Shown here in pieces: positions 24,788 through 33,407 of a stretch of 64,000 bases of DNA. Under the pieces are notes generated by a model. That model saw nothing but the letters and a program-made list of their open reading frames with translations. It did no database searches and was not told where the DNA came from. The DNA comes from UBA6168 sp964643005 (lineage in GTDB: Bacteria > Bacteroidota > Bacteroidia > Chitinophagales > Saprospiraceae), in the NCBI GenBank assembly GCA_964643005.1, contig CAZXQI010000003.1, positions 1 through 64,000 on the forward strand. The letters are read 5' to 3'. The position numbers and the translations under genes are program-made. Positions within the stretch are counted from its first letter, which is position 1, and each line of letters opens with the position of its first letter.

Positions 24788-25549
24788 TCAGGCTTTCATC
24801 TTCGTCACCTGCACCTTCCATTCCTCAGGGCCTGCCAGCAGGTATTCCCATTTGAAAGGTTCTTTGCTCTCGGCTTCTATTTGATAGTACAAGGGCTTCG
24901 GGTCGTGGTCGTTGATAAAGACAAAGGCCTCACCGGGCTTCAATTCGTCAAAGGCGCCAAACACCATTTCGTGCCGCTCCGCCGGTGGGAACGGACGCAC
25001 GTCAAAATCTTTGACAATGGCAATCCCCTCGTCATCCGACTCACTCTGGGCAATCTTGGTGACGTGGATGACGTACTCGCCCGGCACTTCTTTCCTGTAA
25101 GCCCAGGTATGTTGGCCTTTAAATTTATCGCTAAAAATATTGTGTATCTCCTCCGGTTCCGTTCTGGAAATTATCTCCATCACGTGCCCTTCTTCCATCA
25201 TTCCATAGCGGTGAAAAACGACGTGCTTCCAGTCTTTTTTCTCCACTTTCCGCAAATCCATGAGGGTCGAAATATCCGTGAACTCCCTACCCTGCGAATC
25301 TTCCGTGCGGGTAACCTTTACCTTCCAGTCCCTGCCGCCTTTGTTCAAATATTCCCAACCCACCACGTCTCCGTGTATGGAGCGGAACTCGTAATAAAGC
25401 GGAATAGGATCGTGGTCGTTGATAAAGGTAAAACTTTCGTGGACAGGCAGTTCTTTGAACACTTTTAAAAGCATTTCGTGCCGCTTGATGGGGATCAGCG
25501 TGCGTACATCAAATTCCTGCATTGCCTCTGGTTTGTTGCTCATATCCAT
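24788..25549 (-). CDS. Protein of three DUF2249-like modules
   Basis: The 253-residue protein has two clear DUF2249 modules, at about residues 12-82 and 182-252. Each has the pattern FDVR..P..RHEM..., a FINDHDP.PLYY block and a closing WKV.VTK. A third stretch in the middle (about 95-165) keeps the spacing and the ending EYVIHVTK, but NDHDP.PLYY is replaced by ISRTEPEEIHNI, so it looks like a decayed module. DUF2249 proteins are small cytoplasmic proteins often found near hemerythrin, NO or redox genes; a biochemical role is not established. No signal peptide. Confidence 0.85.
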   Translation of the reverse strand: MDMSNKPEAMQEFDVRTLIPIKRHEMLLKVFKELPVHESFTFINDHDPIPLYYEFRSIHGDVVGWEYLNKGGRDWKVKVTRTEDSQGREFTDISTLMDLRKVEKKDWKHVVFHRYGMMEEGHVMEIISRTEPEEIHNIFSDKFKGQHTWAYRKEVPGEYVIHVTKIAQSESDDEGIAIVKDFDVRPFPPAERHEMVFGAFDELKPGEAFVFINDHDPKPLYYQIEAESKEPFKWEYLLAGPEEWKVQVTKMKA

Positions 25550-25790
25550 TTACTTTTTATCGAAACTGCTTTCTGCCGAAAACAACTTCTGTTCTGAAAA
25601 TAATTATTTCTTATGTGGGCGCTAAATTACGCCATTCGGCCGGGCTTAGCCTTCTGCTCTGTCAAATCAGGGTAAACTTTTGAGTGGCATTTTTTAAAAA
25701 AGGAATTTGGAAAAAATATCTATTGACCCAAAATCTTTTTATTGCGCCTCCTCCAATAAGCACAATCTGTTTTCAAATCTCAAAGCTTAT

Positions 25791-25798
25791 TAATTTTG
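25791..25798 (+). promoter_or_regulatory. Promoter -7 element of the DsbA-like gene
   Basis: TAATTTTG matches TAnnTTTG and lies 39 bases ahead of the start codon at 25838. TGTTTT, about 20 bases upstream, is a weak -33 box. Confidence 0.5.
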
Positions 25799-25837
25799 GC
25801 CTCTTCATTATCCGTAGGTATTTCAACTAAATTTTAA

Positions 25838-26779
25838 ATGGCAAAACAAATAGCAGATAAAAACAACCCCCTTCTTTGCGACCTGGAAACGGGCGTATGC
25901 GCATTGCCCGGCGCTAAAGCCGACCCGCCCACGGCCATCCATAGCTCAAAAAAACGCCTTCGGGTCATCTACTATACCGACCCGATTTGCTCCACCTGTT
26001 GGGGAATCGAGCCACAACTCCGAAAGTTGAAATTAGAGTACGGCAACAGCATAGAAACAGAGTACCGCATGGGCGGACTGCTCCCTGACTGGAGCTACAA
26101 CAGCGGCGGCATCAGCAAACCTTCCGACGTGGCGGGTCACTGGGATGAAGTCAGTCCCCATTACGACATGCCCATTGACGGCGACGTATGGTTGGAAGAC
26201 CCCCTGCCTTCCTCCTTCCCTCCATCCATTGCTTTCAAAGCGGCGCAGATGCAGGACGGCGACAAGGCCGTTTCCTTTCTCAGAGAAATTAGGGAAATGG
26301 TCTTTTTGCAAAAGAAAAATATTACCCAATGGGAACATCTGGCGAAAGCGGCACAGAGCGTAGGTTTGAATGTCGTCCTGTTCAAAAATGATTATGGAAA
26401 TGGAGCAAAGACCCTTTTTGAAGAAGACTTAAAATTGGCGAGGGAACTCGGCGTGAGAGGCTTCCCAACCATATTCTTTTTTGATGAAGAGGGAAACAGG
26501 GAAGTGGTCTATGGTTTTAAGCAGTACACTTTCTACGAAATGGCCATCCTCAAACTCAGGCCCTCCGCAACAAAAGGCGAGTACAGCAAAAACTGGGAAC
26601 GGCTCTTTTCTATATACCCCTCCATGACCGCCAGGGAGTTTTCCGAGCTGTCCGGCATGCCCGGAATAGAAAGCCAAAGCCTGTTGGACGGCCTCAGCGA
26701 CAAAGGGGTTTTGGAAAAATTCACCACCAAGAACGGAGCGATCTGGAGTTTAAAAGACGCCGTCCCTCATCTTCAGTAA
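25838..26779 (+). CDS. DsbA-family thiol oxidoreductase (SpxH/YjbH-like) with winged-helix-like tail
   Basis: The 313-residue protein has no signal peptide. It contains a thioredoxin-fold active site CSTC at residues 51-54 (YYTDPICSTCWGIEPQL) and the cis-proline loop RGFPTIFFF near residue 210, with a helical insertion between them as in DsbA/FrnE and the ClpXP adaptor SpxH. After about residue 255 there is a separate segment (SMTAREFSELSGMPGIESQS LLDGLSDKGVLEKF) that reads like a helix-turn-helix/winged-helix. Two cysteines at 14 and 21 near the N-terminus are extra. The role could be redox sensing or proteolysis adaptor; neither is shown by the sequence. Confidence 0.82.
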   Translation: MAKQIADKNNPLLCDLETGVCALPGAKADPPTAIHSSKKRLRVIYYTDPICSTCWGIEPQLRKLKLEYGNSIETEYRMGGLLPDWSYNSGGISKPSDVAGHWDEVSPHYDMPIDGDVWLEDPLPSSFPPSIAFKAAQMQDGDKAVSFLREIREMVFLQKKNITQWEHLAKAAQSVGLNVVLFKNDYGNGAKTLFEEDLKLARELGVRGFPTIFFFDEEGNREVVYGFKQYTFYEMAILKLRPSATKGEYSKNWERLFSIYPSMTAREFSELSGMPGIESQSLLDGLSDKGVLEKFTTKNGAIWSLKDAVPHLQ

Positions 26780-26882
26780 AAATCGAAAGCTAATTCGGAT
26801 TAATTTCCCCTCTTTTATTAAATCAGCTGCGGGAAGAAATTCGCGCTAACCTAAATTTTAAAACAAAAAATAATAAAGGAAA

Positions 26883-28607
26883 ATGGCCACAAGCAGTACC
26901 GCCGACTTTCAGGTCACCGGCAAAAACAAAGAAGCGCTTTTCACTTTAAAAGTCTATCGGGGCGAGGGCATGCTCCTGCTAGCTATGAACTGGAGAAACG
27001 GAACTCCTCCCAAAGACTTCGTCGGCTTCTCCATCGAGTACAGAGAGCCAAACGGCGACCGATATTATGCATTGAAAAACCGCATTTCCTTTCAGGACGG
27101 CGACAAAAAGATCAGTGAAAAAAGCATCTCCTCCATGCTGGCGCCTTTTCAAAAATTCCGATGGGTTCATTTTCCCAGAAATGCAGATTTGCAGGGAAAA
27201 TTTCGCTACGTCGTCAAGCCGGTTTTTATGAACTACTTCGACGAGCTGAGCTATGGAGACGCCCAAACCGTTGACATAGTACTGGGTCGGGACACGCATC
27301 CCGAAAAACTGAACGTCTCCTTTACCCGCGGCTTCATTTCATCGCAAGCCTTTGTTGACAGATACGAGGCAGACGGCGGAGTAGCGGCGCTGCTGCCGGC
27401 CAAAGCAGAAGACGGTCTCGACTTTCAACCTACTCACCCCAAAACAAAAGAAGCCCTCGCATGGATGGGATTTGAGGCGACTGATGAAATACTGAAGATT
27501 TTGGACGCCGCCATTAAGGATAAAAAAGCCCAAGTCCGGGTGGTTGCCTACGACCTCAATCTGCCTCAGGTCGTGGATAAATTAGTCAAATTGGGCAATC
27601 GCCTGAAAATAATCATTGACGACAGCGCCGGTCATGATAAAGAGACTTCCCCCGAATCCAGAGCAGCTCAGAGATTAGAAGAGTCAACGCCGGGAAATGT
27701 CAAGAGACATCACATGAACCAGTTGCAGCACAACAAGACCATCGTAGTGGACGGCCCCACTATCAAAGCCGCCGTCTGTGGTTCTACTAACTTCACTTGG
27801 AGGGGCTTTTACGTGCAGTCCAACAACGCCGTCATTATTCGCGGCGAAGAAGCCATCAGGCCTTTCACGGAAGCCTTCGACAATTACTGGGCGTACGACA
27901 AAATGAAAGATTTTGGAAAAACATCTTCCGCCCTTTGGAATGATTTGAAAATGGAAGACATAGACGTGGTCGCTTCCTTTTCGCCTCACGCCGCCGCCAA
28001 TGCGCTGTTGGACGAAATAGGCGCCGACCTGAAAAGCAATACCAAATCCAGTCTCTTCTACTCCCTTGCATTTTTGTACCAGACCCAGGGCGCCATCAGG
28101 GAGGCCGTAGAGCAACTGACGGGCAACAAAAAGCTCTTCGTCTATGGAGTCTCCGACAAAAAGGTGGCGGGATTGGATTTGCAAAAACCCGACGGCAATG
28201 TCATGCCGGTCTATTCCGCAGAGCTATCACAAAACCTGCCCGAGCCTTTCAAGTCCGAACCCAAAGGCGGCGGCGGCGTCAGAATGCACCACAAGTTTAT
28301 CGTGATTGATTTCAACAAGCCCACCGCCAGGGTCTATCTGGGTTCCTATAATTTCTCGACAACAGCCGATAAAAAGAACGGGGAAAACCTGCTCCTGATA
28401 AGGAACAGAAAAATAGCCACCGCCTACATGATCGAGGCGCTGAGGATTTTTGACCACTACCACTTCAGGGTAGCCATGAAAGAAGCTAAGCAGGAAAGCA
28501 AACCGCTGTTCTTAGCAAAGCCGCCCAGAAAGGCGGGAGAAAAACCCTGGTGGGAAGAATACTACACCAACGACCGAAAAATAAGGGATCGGGAATTGTT
28601 CGCCTGA
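26883..28607 (+). CDS. Phospholipase D-like protein with two HKD motifs
   Basis: The 574-residue protein has two intact HxKx4D motifs: HNKTIVVD near residue 281 with GSTNFTWRG after it, and HHKFIVID near residue 471 with GSYNFSTTADKKNGEN after it. Together these form one PLD active site. The first 150 residues form a beta-rich domain of unknown type. No signal peptide or membrane segment is seen, so it should be cytoplasmic or exported by another route. PLD folds act on phospholipids or as nucleases; the substrate cannot be told. It lies 103 bases downstream of the DsbA-like gene on the same strand. Confidence 0.88.
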   Translation: MATSSTADFQVTGKNKEALFTLKVYRGEGMLLLAMNWRNGTPPKDFVGFSIEYREPNGDRYYALKNRISFQDGDKKISEKSISSMLAPFQKFRWVHFPRNADLQGKFRYVVKPVFMNYFDELSYGDAQTVDIVLGRDTHPEKLNVSFTRGFISSQAFVDRYEADGGVAALLPAKAEDGLDFQPTHPKTKEALAWMGFEATDEILKILDAAIKDKKAQVRVVAYDLNLPQVVDKLVKLGNRLKIIIDDSAGHDKETSPESRAAQRLEESTPGNVKRHHMNQLQHNKTIVVDGPTIKAAVCGSTNFTWRGFYVQSNNAVIIRGEEAIRPFTEAFDNYWAYDKMKDFGKTSSALWNDLKMEDIDVVASFSPHAAANALLDEIGADLKSNTKSSLFYSLAFLYQTQGAIREAVEQLTGNKKLFVYGVSDKKVAGLDLQKPDGNVMPVYSAELSQNLPEPFKSEPKGGGGVRMHHKFIVIDFNKPTARVYLGSYNFSTTADKKNGENLLLIRNRKIATAYMIEALRIFDHYHFRVAMKEAKQESKPLFLAKPPRKAGEKPWWEEYYTNDRKIRDRELFA

Positions 28608-28796
28608 GCTATACAGTAGCGTTCTCGTTTCAATGCGCCTTTCTCCAACTAAAACAAAAGCTTCCTTTCGCATTGTCAGGCCGTGACAAAGGCAGGTATC
28701 TCCTTTTCACCTTCTTTGTCTTTTTCGCACATTTGCGACTCAAAAAATTAGGCTCCCTGCCAATCCATACAGCTAAACAGCAAAAAGAACAGTTTT

Positions 28797-29816
28797 ATGA
28801 AAAAGAACTATGGGCTTATTTTAATCTTCCTGCTGCTGGCAGGCGCAACTACCTGGTACCTCCTCTCCGGCGGGAAATCCGACTCCACCGTACTCGGCTG
28901 GGATCGAAATTTTAAAATAGAAAATCGGGACGACATTTATAAAGTCTTCATCGCTAAGCGCAGCGGAGAAACGACCATGCTGGAGCGCAAAGGCAACGAG
29001 TGGTACGTCAATGGCGATTCAAAAGCCAGCAAAAAAGCAGTAGAAAGCGTATTGTCCGCCCTCGTAAATTTCGAACTTCAGTACGTCCCCACCCCTTCCT
29101 CCACTTCCAATATCGTCAAAGAACTGGCGACAAGGGGCATCAAAGTAGAAGTCTTCAACAAGAGCGGCGACAAGCTCAAAGGATTTTATATCGGAGGAGC
29201 TACGCCGGATGCGAGGGGCACCTACATGATCATGGAAGGCGCCGACCAGCCCATGGTCATCGGCATGTCCACTCTGGTAGGGCAGCTTCGCATCCGCTTT
29301 GACCTCGTGGGTGACGACTGGCGCGATCGCAATGTTTTCTCCTATAAGCCCGAACAAATCCAGCAGGTCGAAATCGAATATCCACAGCATCGAAATAAAT
29401 CCTTCCGACTGAAGCGCAGCGGTTCCGGTTTTGATGTCTCGCCTTTTTATGATAACACTCCCCCCATCAACCGGAAAGTGGATGAGGTAAACGTTGAAAA
29501 CTTCCTCAACAACTTCGACGGGCTCATGGCCGAAGGCTTTTCAAACGACTATGCCTACCAGGATTCCGTCCGGCATACCATCCCATTCTCCGTTGTCACC
29601 GTTGGCGACGTGGAGGGTCATGTGCAAAAGGTCGCCATCTACCCAACCTACCGCCTCGACGCAGAGACGGGCGAGCGAACCGCCGATATCGTCGAACGCT
29701 ATTTCGCCGACGTGAATTCCAAAGACTGGATGACGATTCAGCACCGCGTTTTTGAAAAAATATTCTGGGCTTACGAGGCTTTTTTTGAACCGGAAGGGAA
29801 AAAGATAAAAGGCTGA
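28797..29816 (+). CDS. DUF4340 domain-containing membrane-anchored protein
   Basis: The 339-residue product starts MKKNYGLILIFLLLAGATTW YLL, an N-terminal transmembrane anchor. The DUF4340 domain follows, with repeated short units. The first reads ETTMLERKGNEWYVNGDSKA SKKAVESVLSALVN; later come IGGATPDARGTYMIMEGADQ and FRLKRSGSGFDVS. In other bacteria DUF4340 genes follow an ABC transporter (gliding-type GldG/GldF) set; no such genes are next to this one. A shared terminator lies downstream. Confidence 0.85.
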   Translation: MKKNYGLILIFLLLAGATTWYLLSGGKSDSTVLGWDRNFKIENRDDIYKVFIAKRSGETTMLERKGNEWYVNGDSKASKKAVESVLSALVNFELQYVPTPSSTSNIVKELATRGIKVEVFNKSGDKLKGFYIGGATPDARGTYMIMEGADQPMVIGMSTLVGQLRIRFDLVGDDWRDRNVFSYKPEQIQQVEIEYPQHRNKSFRLKRSGSGFDVSPFYDNTPPINRKVDEVNVENFLNNFDGLMAEGFSNDYAYQDSVRHTIPFSVVTVGDVEGHVQKVAIYPTYRLDAETGERTADIVERYFADVNSKDWMTIQHRVFEKIFWAYEAFFEPEGKKIKG

Positions 29817-29838
29817 TAGCCATATCTTTTCAAACATT

Positions 29839-29886
29839 AAAAAGGCATCCGGTACGGCGACTTACCATACCCGATGCCTTTTTTTT
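29839..29886. terminator. Bidirectional intrinsic terminator
   Basis: AAAAAGGCATC pairs with GATGCCTTTTT, and GGTA with TACC inside the same stem, giving a 15-bp helix with one C-C mismatch and an 11-base loop. T runs lie on both outer sides. It lies between the convergent DUF4340 and M28 peptidase genes. Confidence 0.85.
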
Positions 29887-29939
29887 ATTCAAAAATTCTC
29901 TTTTATTTTTTTAAAAAAAATGTCTCCCGTTTTTCCTCT

Positions 29940-31493
29940 TTAATAAACGAAGACCTTCCTTACGCTTTGCCTGCCATCCTTTTCCATTATTCGGAGAAAA
30001 TAAAGTCCCTTCCCCACTTCGCTAAGGTCTAAAACCAAAGCCTGGTCGGCGCCTGTCAGGGAAGTCTTCGCAGACAGCCGCACCCTGCCGGTCAGGTCTG
30101 TCAATTCAGCCTGTACCCCGTCGGAAAAGCAATCATTCCAATTTATTTGTAAAAACTGATGGGCGGGATTGGGAGAAACGCTCCACTCGCAGCCCGTCGC
30201 TTCCTCCGTAGCTGATATAAAATCGGTATCTCTCCACCAGGTACCTACGTGTTGCAATTCGGCCAAATCGGCGAGCGTGGCAATGGCGGCCTGAACGACA
30301 TTGTGCATAAAGGTGAAATTCAGGGAACCGAGCGTGTCGTTGGCTGTGTGGTAATTGTGGTTGCGAAACTCGGCGCCATCCGTCAGCATGATGGCGGGAA
30401 TATTTTTCAGCCAAAACGAGGCGTGATCGCTGCGCGAAAGGTCGGGCACAAAAAAGGAAGGCTGCAAAGTAATTACTTTGAGTCCGGGCACGTGCTGTGC
30501 GGCTGCATTTTCAAAAGCCTCCGCCAGTTCGGAGGAAAATCCCCCGCCCACGTTGGTGATAAAGTTGCCCCGAAACTGGTCGGCCTCCAATTTGCTGTTG
30601 GCCTCCGGAAACAGAAGATTAAAACCTGTCGGCATCGCCTGGGTATTGGGCACTTCCGTGTAATAGCCAATCATTTCAAAATCGAGCATTCCCGCAACAG
30701 TCTCCTCCGGATGGAGACCGCTCTGCGTGTATTTCATACTGCCGTTTAGCTGCTCTTCTTCTAAGTCAAATCCGATAAAACGGATAGATTTTTTAAAACC
30801 GTACTTCGACAAGATGCGCATGGCTTCCAACATTCCCGCAACGCCGGAGGCGTTATCATCGGCGCCTGGTCCTTCTTTGACGCAATCAAAATGACTGCCC
30901 AATATATAAATTGCACTCTCATTCTCCGTCCCAATAATCCTGCCCGTGATGTTGCTGGCCTGATAGTTTCCAAAGGTGTATTCCTGGGTAATGATATCTA
31001 AGTTCCTCGCTTCAAAATGCTGGTGAATAAAGTCTTTGGTCGCCTGCAAATGCGCCGGATCCGCCGTGCGATGGCGGGTTCCTTCCAAGAAAGTCAGGTC
31101 GCCGTACAATCTCGAACTATCCACTTCCGCCAGAATAGCCGACAAGTCGAAAGGCTGATTATCCGCAGCTACTAATTGAAGTCTAAAGTCGGATGCCGCC
31201 GCCGCATAGTCGCTGCAATCCCAGGTGATTTGCTTTCCCGCACCGGGCAGAATACCGGCGCCAATATCGCCAGTGGCATTGGAGGTGTTGAAATCAAAAC
31301 TCCATCCGTTTTTCTTAGTCGCCCGAAAGCTGACCTCAACCGGATCGTTTTCGGCGTCTTCTAAGTCGTAAATCAATTGGAGGATGTTGTCTTGGGAAAT
31401 GGAGACCTGCACATTGGAAATGACAGGGGGCTGATTTTGCGCCAACAGTAATCCACTACAAAAGAGGACAAGGAGTGCAGAGAGGTATCGCAT
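29940..31493 (-). CDS. Secreted M28 family metallopeptidase with T9SS sorting domain
   Basis: The 517-residue protein has a signal peptide (MRYLSALLVLFCSGLLLAQ) and a beta-sandwich N-domain (PPVISNVQVSISQDNILQLI). The M28 zinc peptidase follows: the ligands and catalytic residues are HFD in YILGSHFDCVKEGPGADDNA, the Asp in that same block, EE in GFDLEEEQLNGS, Asp in RSDHASFW and His in NHNYHTANDTL. The last 80 residues are a type A T9SS sorting domain (WSVSPNPAHQFLQINW ... GLYFLRIMEKDGRQSVRKVF). It should be a di-zinc aminopeptidase released or attached at the cell surface. The longer in-frame start at 31547 would spoil the signal peptide. Confidence 0.92.
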   Translation of the reverse strand: MRYLSALLVLFCSGLLLAQNQPPVISNVQVSISQDNILQLIYDLEDAENDPVEVSFRATKKNGWSFDFNTSNATGDIGAGILPGAGKQITWDCSDYAAAASDFRLQLVAADNQPFDLSAILAEVDSSRLYGDLTFLEGTRHRTADPAHLQATKDFIHQHFEARNLDIITQEYTFGNYQASNITGRIIGTENESAIYILGSHFDCVKEGPGADDNASGVAGMLEAMRILSKYGFKKSIRFIGFDLEEEQLNGSMKYTQSGLHPEETVAGMLDFEMIGYYTEVPNTQAMPTGFNLLFPEANSKLEADQFRGNFITNVGGGFSSELAEAFENAAAQHVPGLKVITLQPSFFVPDLSRSDHASFWLKNIPAIMLTDGAEFRNHNYHTANDTLGSLNFTFMHNVVQAAIATLADLAELQHVGTWWRDTDFISATEEATGCEWSVSPNPAHQFLQINWNDCFSDGVQAELTDLTGRVRLSAKTSLTGADQALVLDLSEVGKGLYFLRIMEKDGRQSVRKVFVY

Positions 31494-31529
31494 AGCGGCA
31501 ATTGTTTTAAGCGTTTGTTTTAAAAAGAA

Positions 31530-31568
31530 AAAGCCAGGCATTTTCAAAAGTTTAGATGGCCTGGCTTT
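31530..31568 (-). terminator. Intrinsic terminator after the NuoEF-like gene
   Basis: AAAGCCAGGC (31530-31539) pairs with GCCTGGCTTT (31559-31568) around a 19-base loop. On the minus strand it is followed by TTCTTTTT. It ends the redox cluster and lies just upstream of the M28 peptidase gene. Confidence 0.75.
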
Positions 31569-31592
31569 GACTGAATTGGCTGCTAAATTAGC

Positions 31593-33245
31593 TCATTTTC
31601 CAAAATACGGAGCCAACTCTTCTTCAAAATATTCCATCGCATTGGACATGGGCAGGGGAATACCGCCGCCCAAAGCGCAGAGGGAGCCTGTCTTCAAAGT
31701 CGCCAATAAGTCGTCAAAAAGCTCCCTGTCAATCTTATAATCTTCGTTTTGCGCCTTTTGAAAAAGTTCTTTCCCCCGCACCGTTCCCAACCGGCAGGGG
31801 AAACATTTTCCGCAACTTTCTTTGGCTGTAAAGGCAAAGAGGTGCTCTAAATACGACACCATCGGTAGCTCCTCCGGTACGCTGACGACGCTGGCATGGC
31901 CGAGCATAAAGCCATTCCGGGCAAAACTCTCGTAGTCCACCGTCAGCTCGTCAATTTTTCCAACGGGAACCAATCCGCCTAAAGGGCCGCCGACGTGCAG
32001 CGCCTTTACCCGCTTGCGAAAGCCGCCGCCCAGCTCGTTGACGACAAAGGAAAACGGCGTACCCATTTCCACTTCGTAAATACCCGGGCGATGAAAGGCG
32101 CCGTCCAAGGAGAGCAGTTTGGTGCCCCTGCTCTTTTCAGTTCCGGTTTCGGCGTAGGCCGCTCCTCCATTTTCCAAAATATAAGGTAAGCTGGCGAGCG
32201 TCTCCACATTGTTCACCACCGTGGGCTGACCGAAAAGACCATAGGCCACAGGGTATGGCGGTCTGACCCGCACCTCCGCCCGCTGCCCCTCAATGCTGGC
32301 CAGCAATGCCGTCTCCTCGCCGCAGATGTACGCCCCTCTCGCCTTGATGAGTTTAAAGGCAAAACTGAAATTGCTGCCTAAGATACGCTCGCCGGTCAGG
32401 CTGGCCTCGTGTAATTCCAAAATGGCATTTTTGATAACTTCAATGCTGTCGGGATATTCATACCGAATGTACACCACGCCCTTGTCAGCTCCGATGATAT
32501 AGGCGGAAATGGCCATGCCCAATAATATCTTCAAAGGCTGGTTTTCCAACAGGTAGCGGTCGGAATAGCTCCCCGGATCGCCCTCGTCGGCATTGCAGAC
32601 GACAAACTTGTGCTCGCTCTCCATTTTGCGGCAGCCCTCTAACTTGATGCCGATGGGGAAGCCTGCGCCGCCCCTGCCCCGCAAACCGGAAGCCTTCAAA
32701 CCAGCCAACATCTCTTCGGGCGCCGTTGACAACAGTTTTTCCATGTGCCGACGATAATCGTTGATCGTCAACGGACTGGAAGTAAGGATGGCTTTCCCTT
32801 TAGAGGCTACCCGATACTCGTCTTTAAAAACCGTGTCCGTCTCGCCGTCAAACTTCCTGCTCACAGACTCCTCCCCGGAGTAATTGTTCCCCTTATAGTG
32901 GAAGGCGTGATTCTCGTGGCAGCGTCCGAGGCAGCACATTTCCCCTATTTCTTCCTCTTCAAAATATTGAAGCAACTCGGCCTTCACCTGTTCCTGCGTG
33001 CCGGCGCAGAGGCAGGCGCTGCCATTGCAGACATAGACCTTTTTATCTTTATTCGATGGGCGGGTATAGTCGTAAAATGAAGCGGCGCCATATACATTCG
33101 CATCGCCGATGAGGTATTCGTCGGCCAGTTTGGCGGCCTCTTCACGGCTAAGGAAGCCTTCCCGTTCTGTGATGTCTCCTATTTTATCAAAAAGGTTGTC
33201 AAAAAGACCCTTTCGACCTGCGAGGGATGTAATATTTCTCGACAT
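31593..33245 (-). CDS. NuoE-NuoF fusion type NAD(P)H dehydrogenase / ferredoxin-linked flavoprotein
   Basis: The 550-residue protein joins two modules. Residues 1-115 are a thioredoxin-like [2Fe-2S] domain with Cys73, Cys78, Cys105 and Cys109 (CNGSAC and CLGRC). Residues 150-545 are a NuoF/HoxF-type subunit with the FMN/NADH site (GLRGRGGAGFPIGIKLEGCR, CNADEGDPGSYSDRYLLE, GAYICGEETALLASIEG), a soluble-ligand-binding fold and the N3-type [4Fe-4S] motif SCGKCFPCRLGT plus SLCALG. The same pairing is found in complex I, NAD-reducing hydrogenases and formate dehydrogenases, where it exchanges electrons with NAD(P). No nuoG or hydrogenase genes are nearby. The partner is probably the adjacent flavoprotein and the 2-oxoacid oxidoreductase. 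Confidence 0.88.
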   Translation of the reverse strand: MSRNITSLAGRKGLFDNLFDKIGDITEREGFLSREEAAKLADEYLIGDANVYGAASFYDYTRPSNKDKKVYVCNGSACLCAGTQEQVKAELLQYFEEEEIGEMCCLGRCHENHAFHYKGNNYSGEESVSRKFDGETDTVFKDEYRVASKGKAILTSSPLTINDYRRHMEKLLSTAPEEMLAGLKASGLRGRGGAGFPIGIKLEGCRKMESEHKFVVCNADEGDPGSYSDRYLLENQPLKILLGMAISAYIIGADKGVVYIRYEYPDSIEVIKNAILELHEASLTGERILGSNFSFAFKLIKARGAYICGEETALLASIEGQRAEVRVRPPYPVAYGLFGQPTVVNNVETLASLPYILENGGAAYAETGTEKSRGTKLLSLDGAFHRPGIYEVEMGTPFSFVVNELGGGFRKRVKALHVGGPLGGLVPVGKIDELTVDYESFARNGFMLGHASVVSVPEELPMVSYLEHLFAFTAKESCGKCFPCRLGTVRGKELFQKAQNEDYKIDRELFDDLLATLKTGSLCALGGGIPLPMSNAMEYFEEELAPYFGK

Positions 33246-33407
33246 GGCAGTTGAGATTTTCTTTATTATAAAATATGGGAGCAGGTGGTTTCCCTCCCCC
33301 GTTAAATTCTAAATAGGGAGTTTTTTTTGAAAAAAAACAAGAAAACATGCGCCGTCAAATGCAAAAAACTAAGCTGGCTAAAGGTAAAAAATTTGTCGGC
33401 AATCTCA

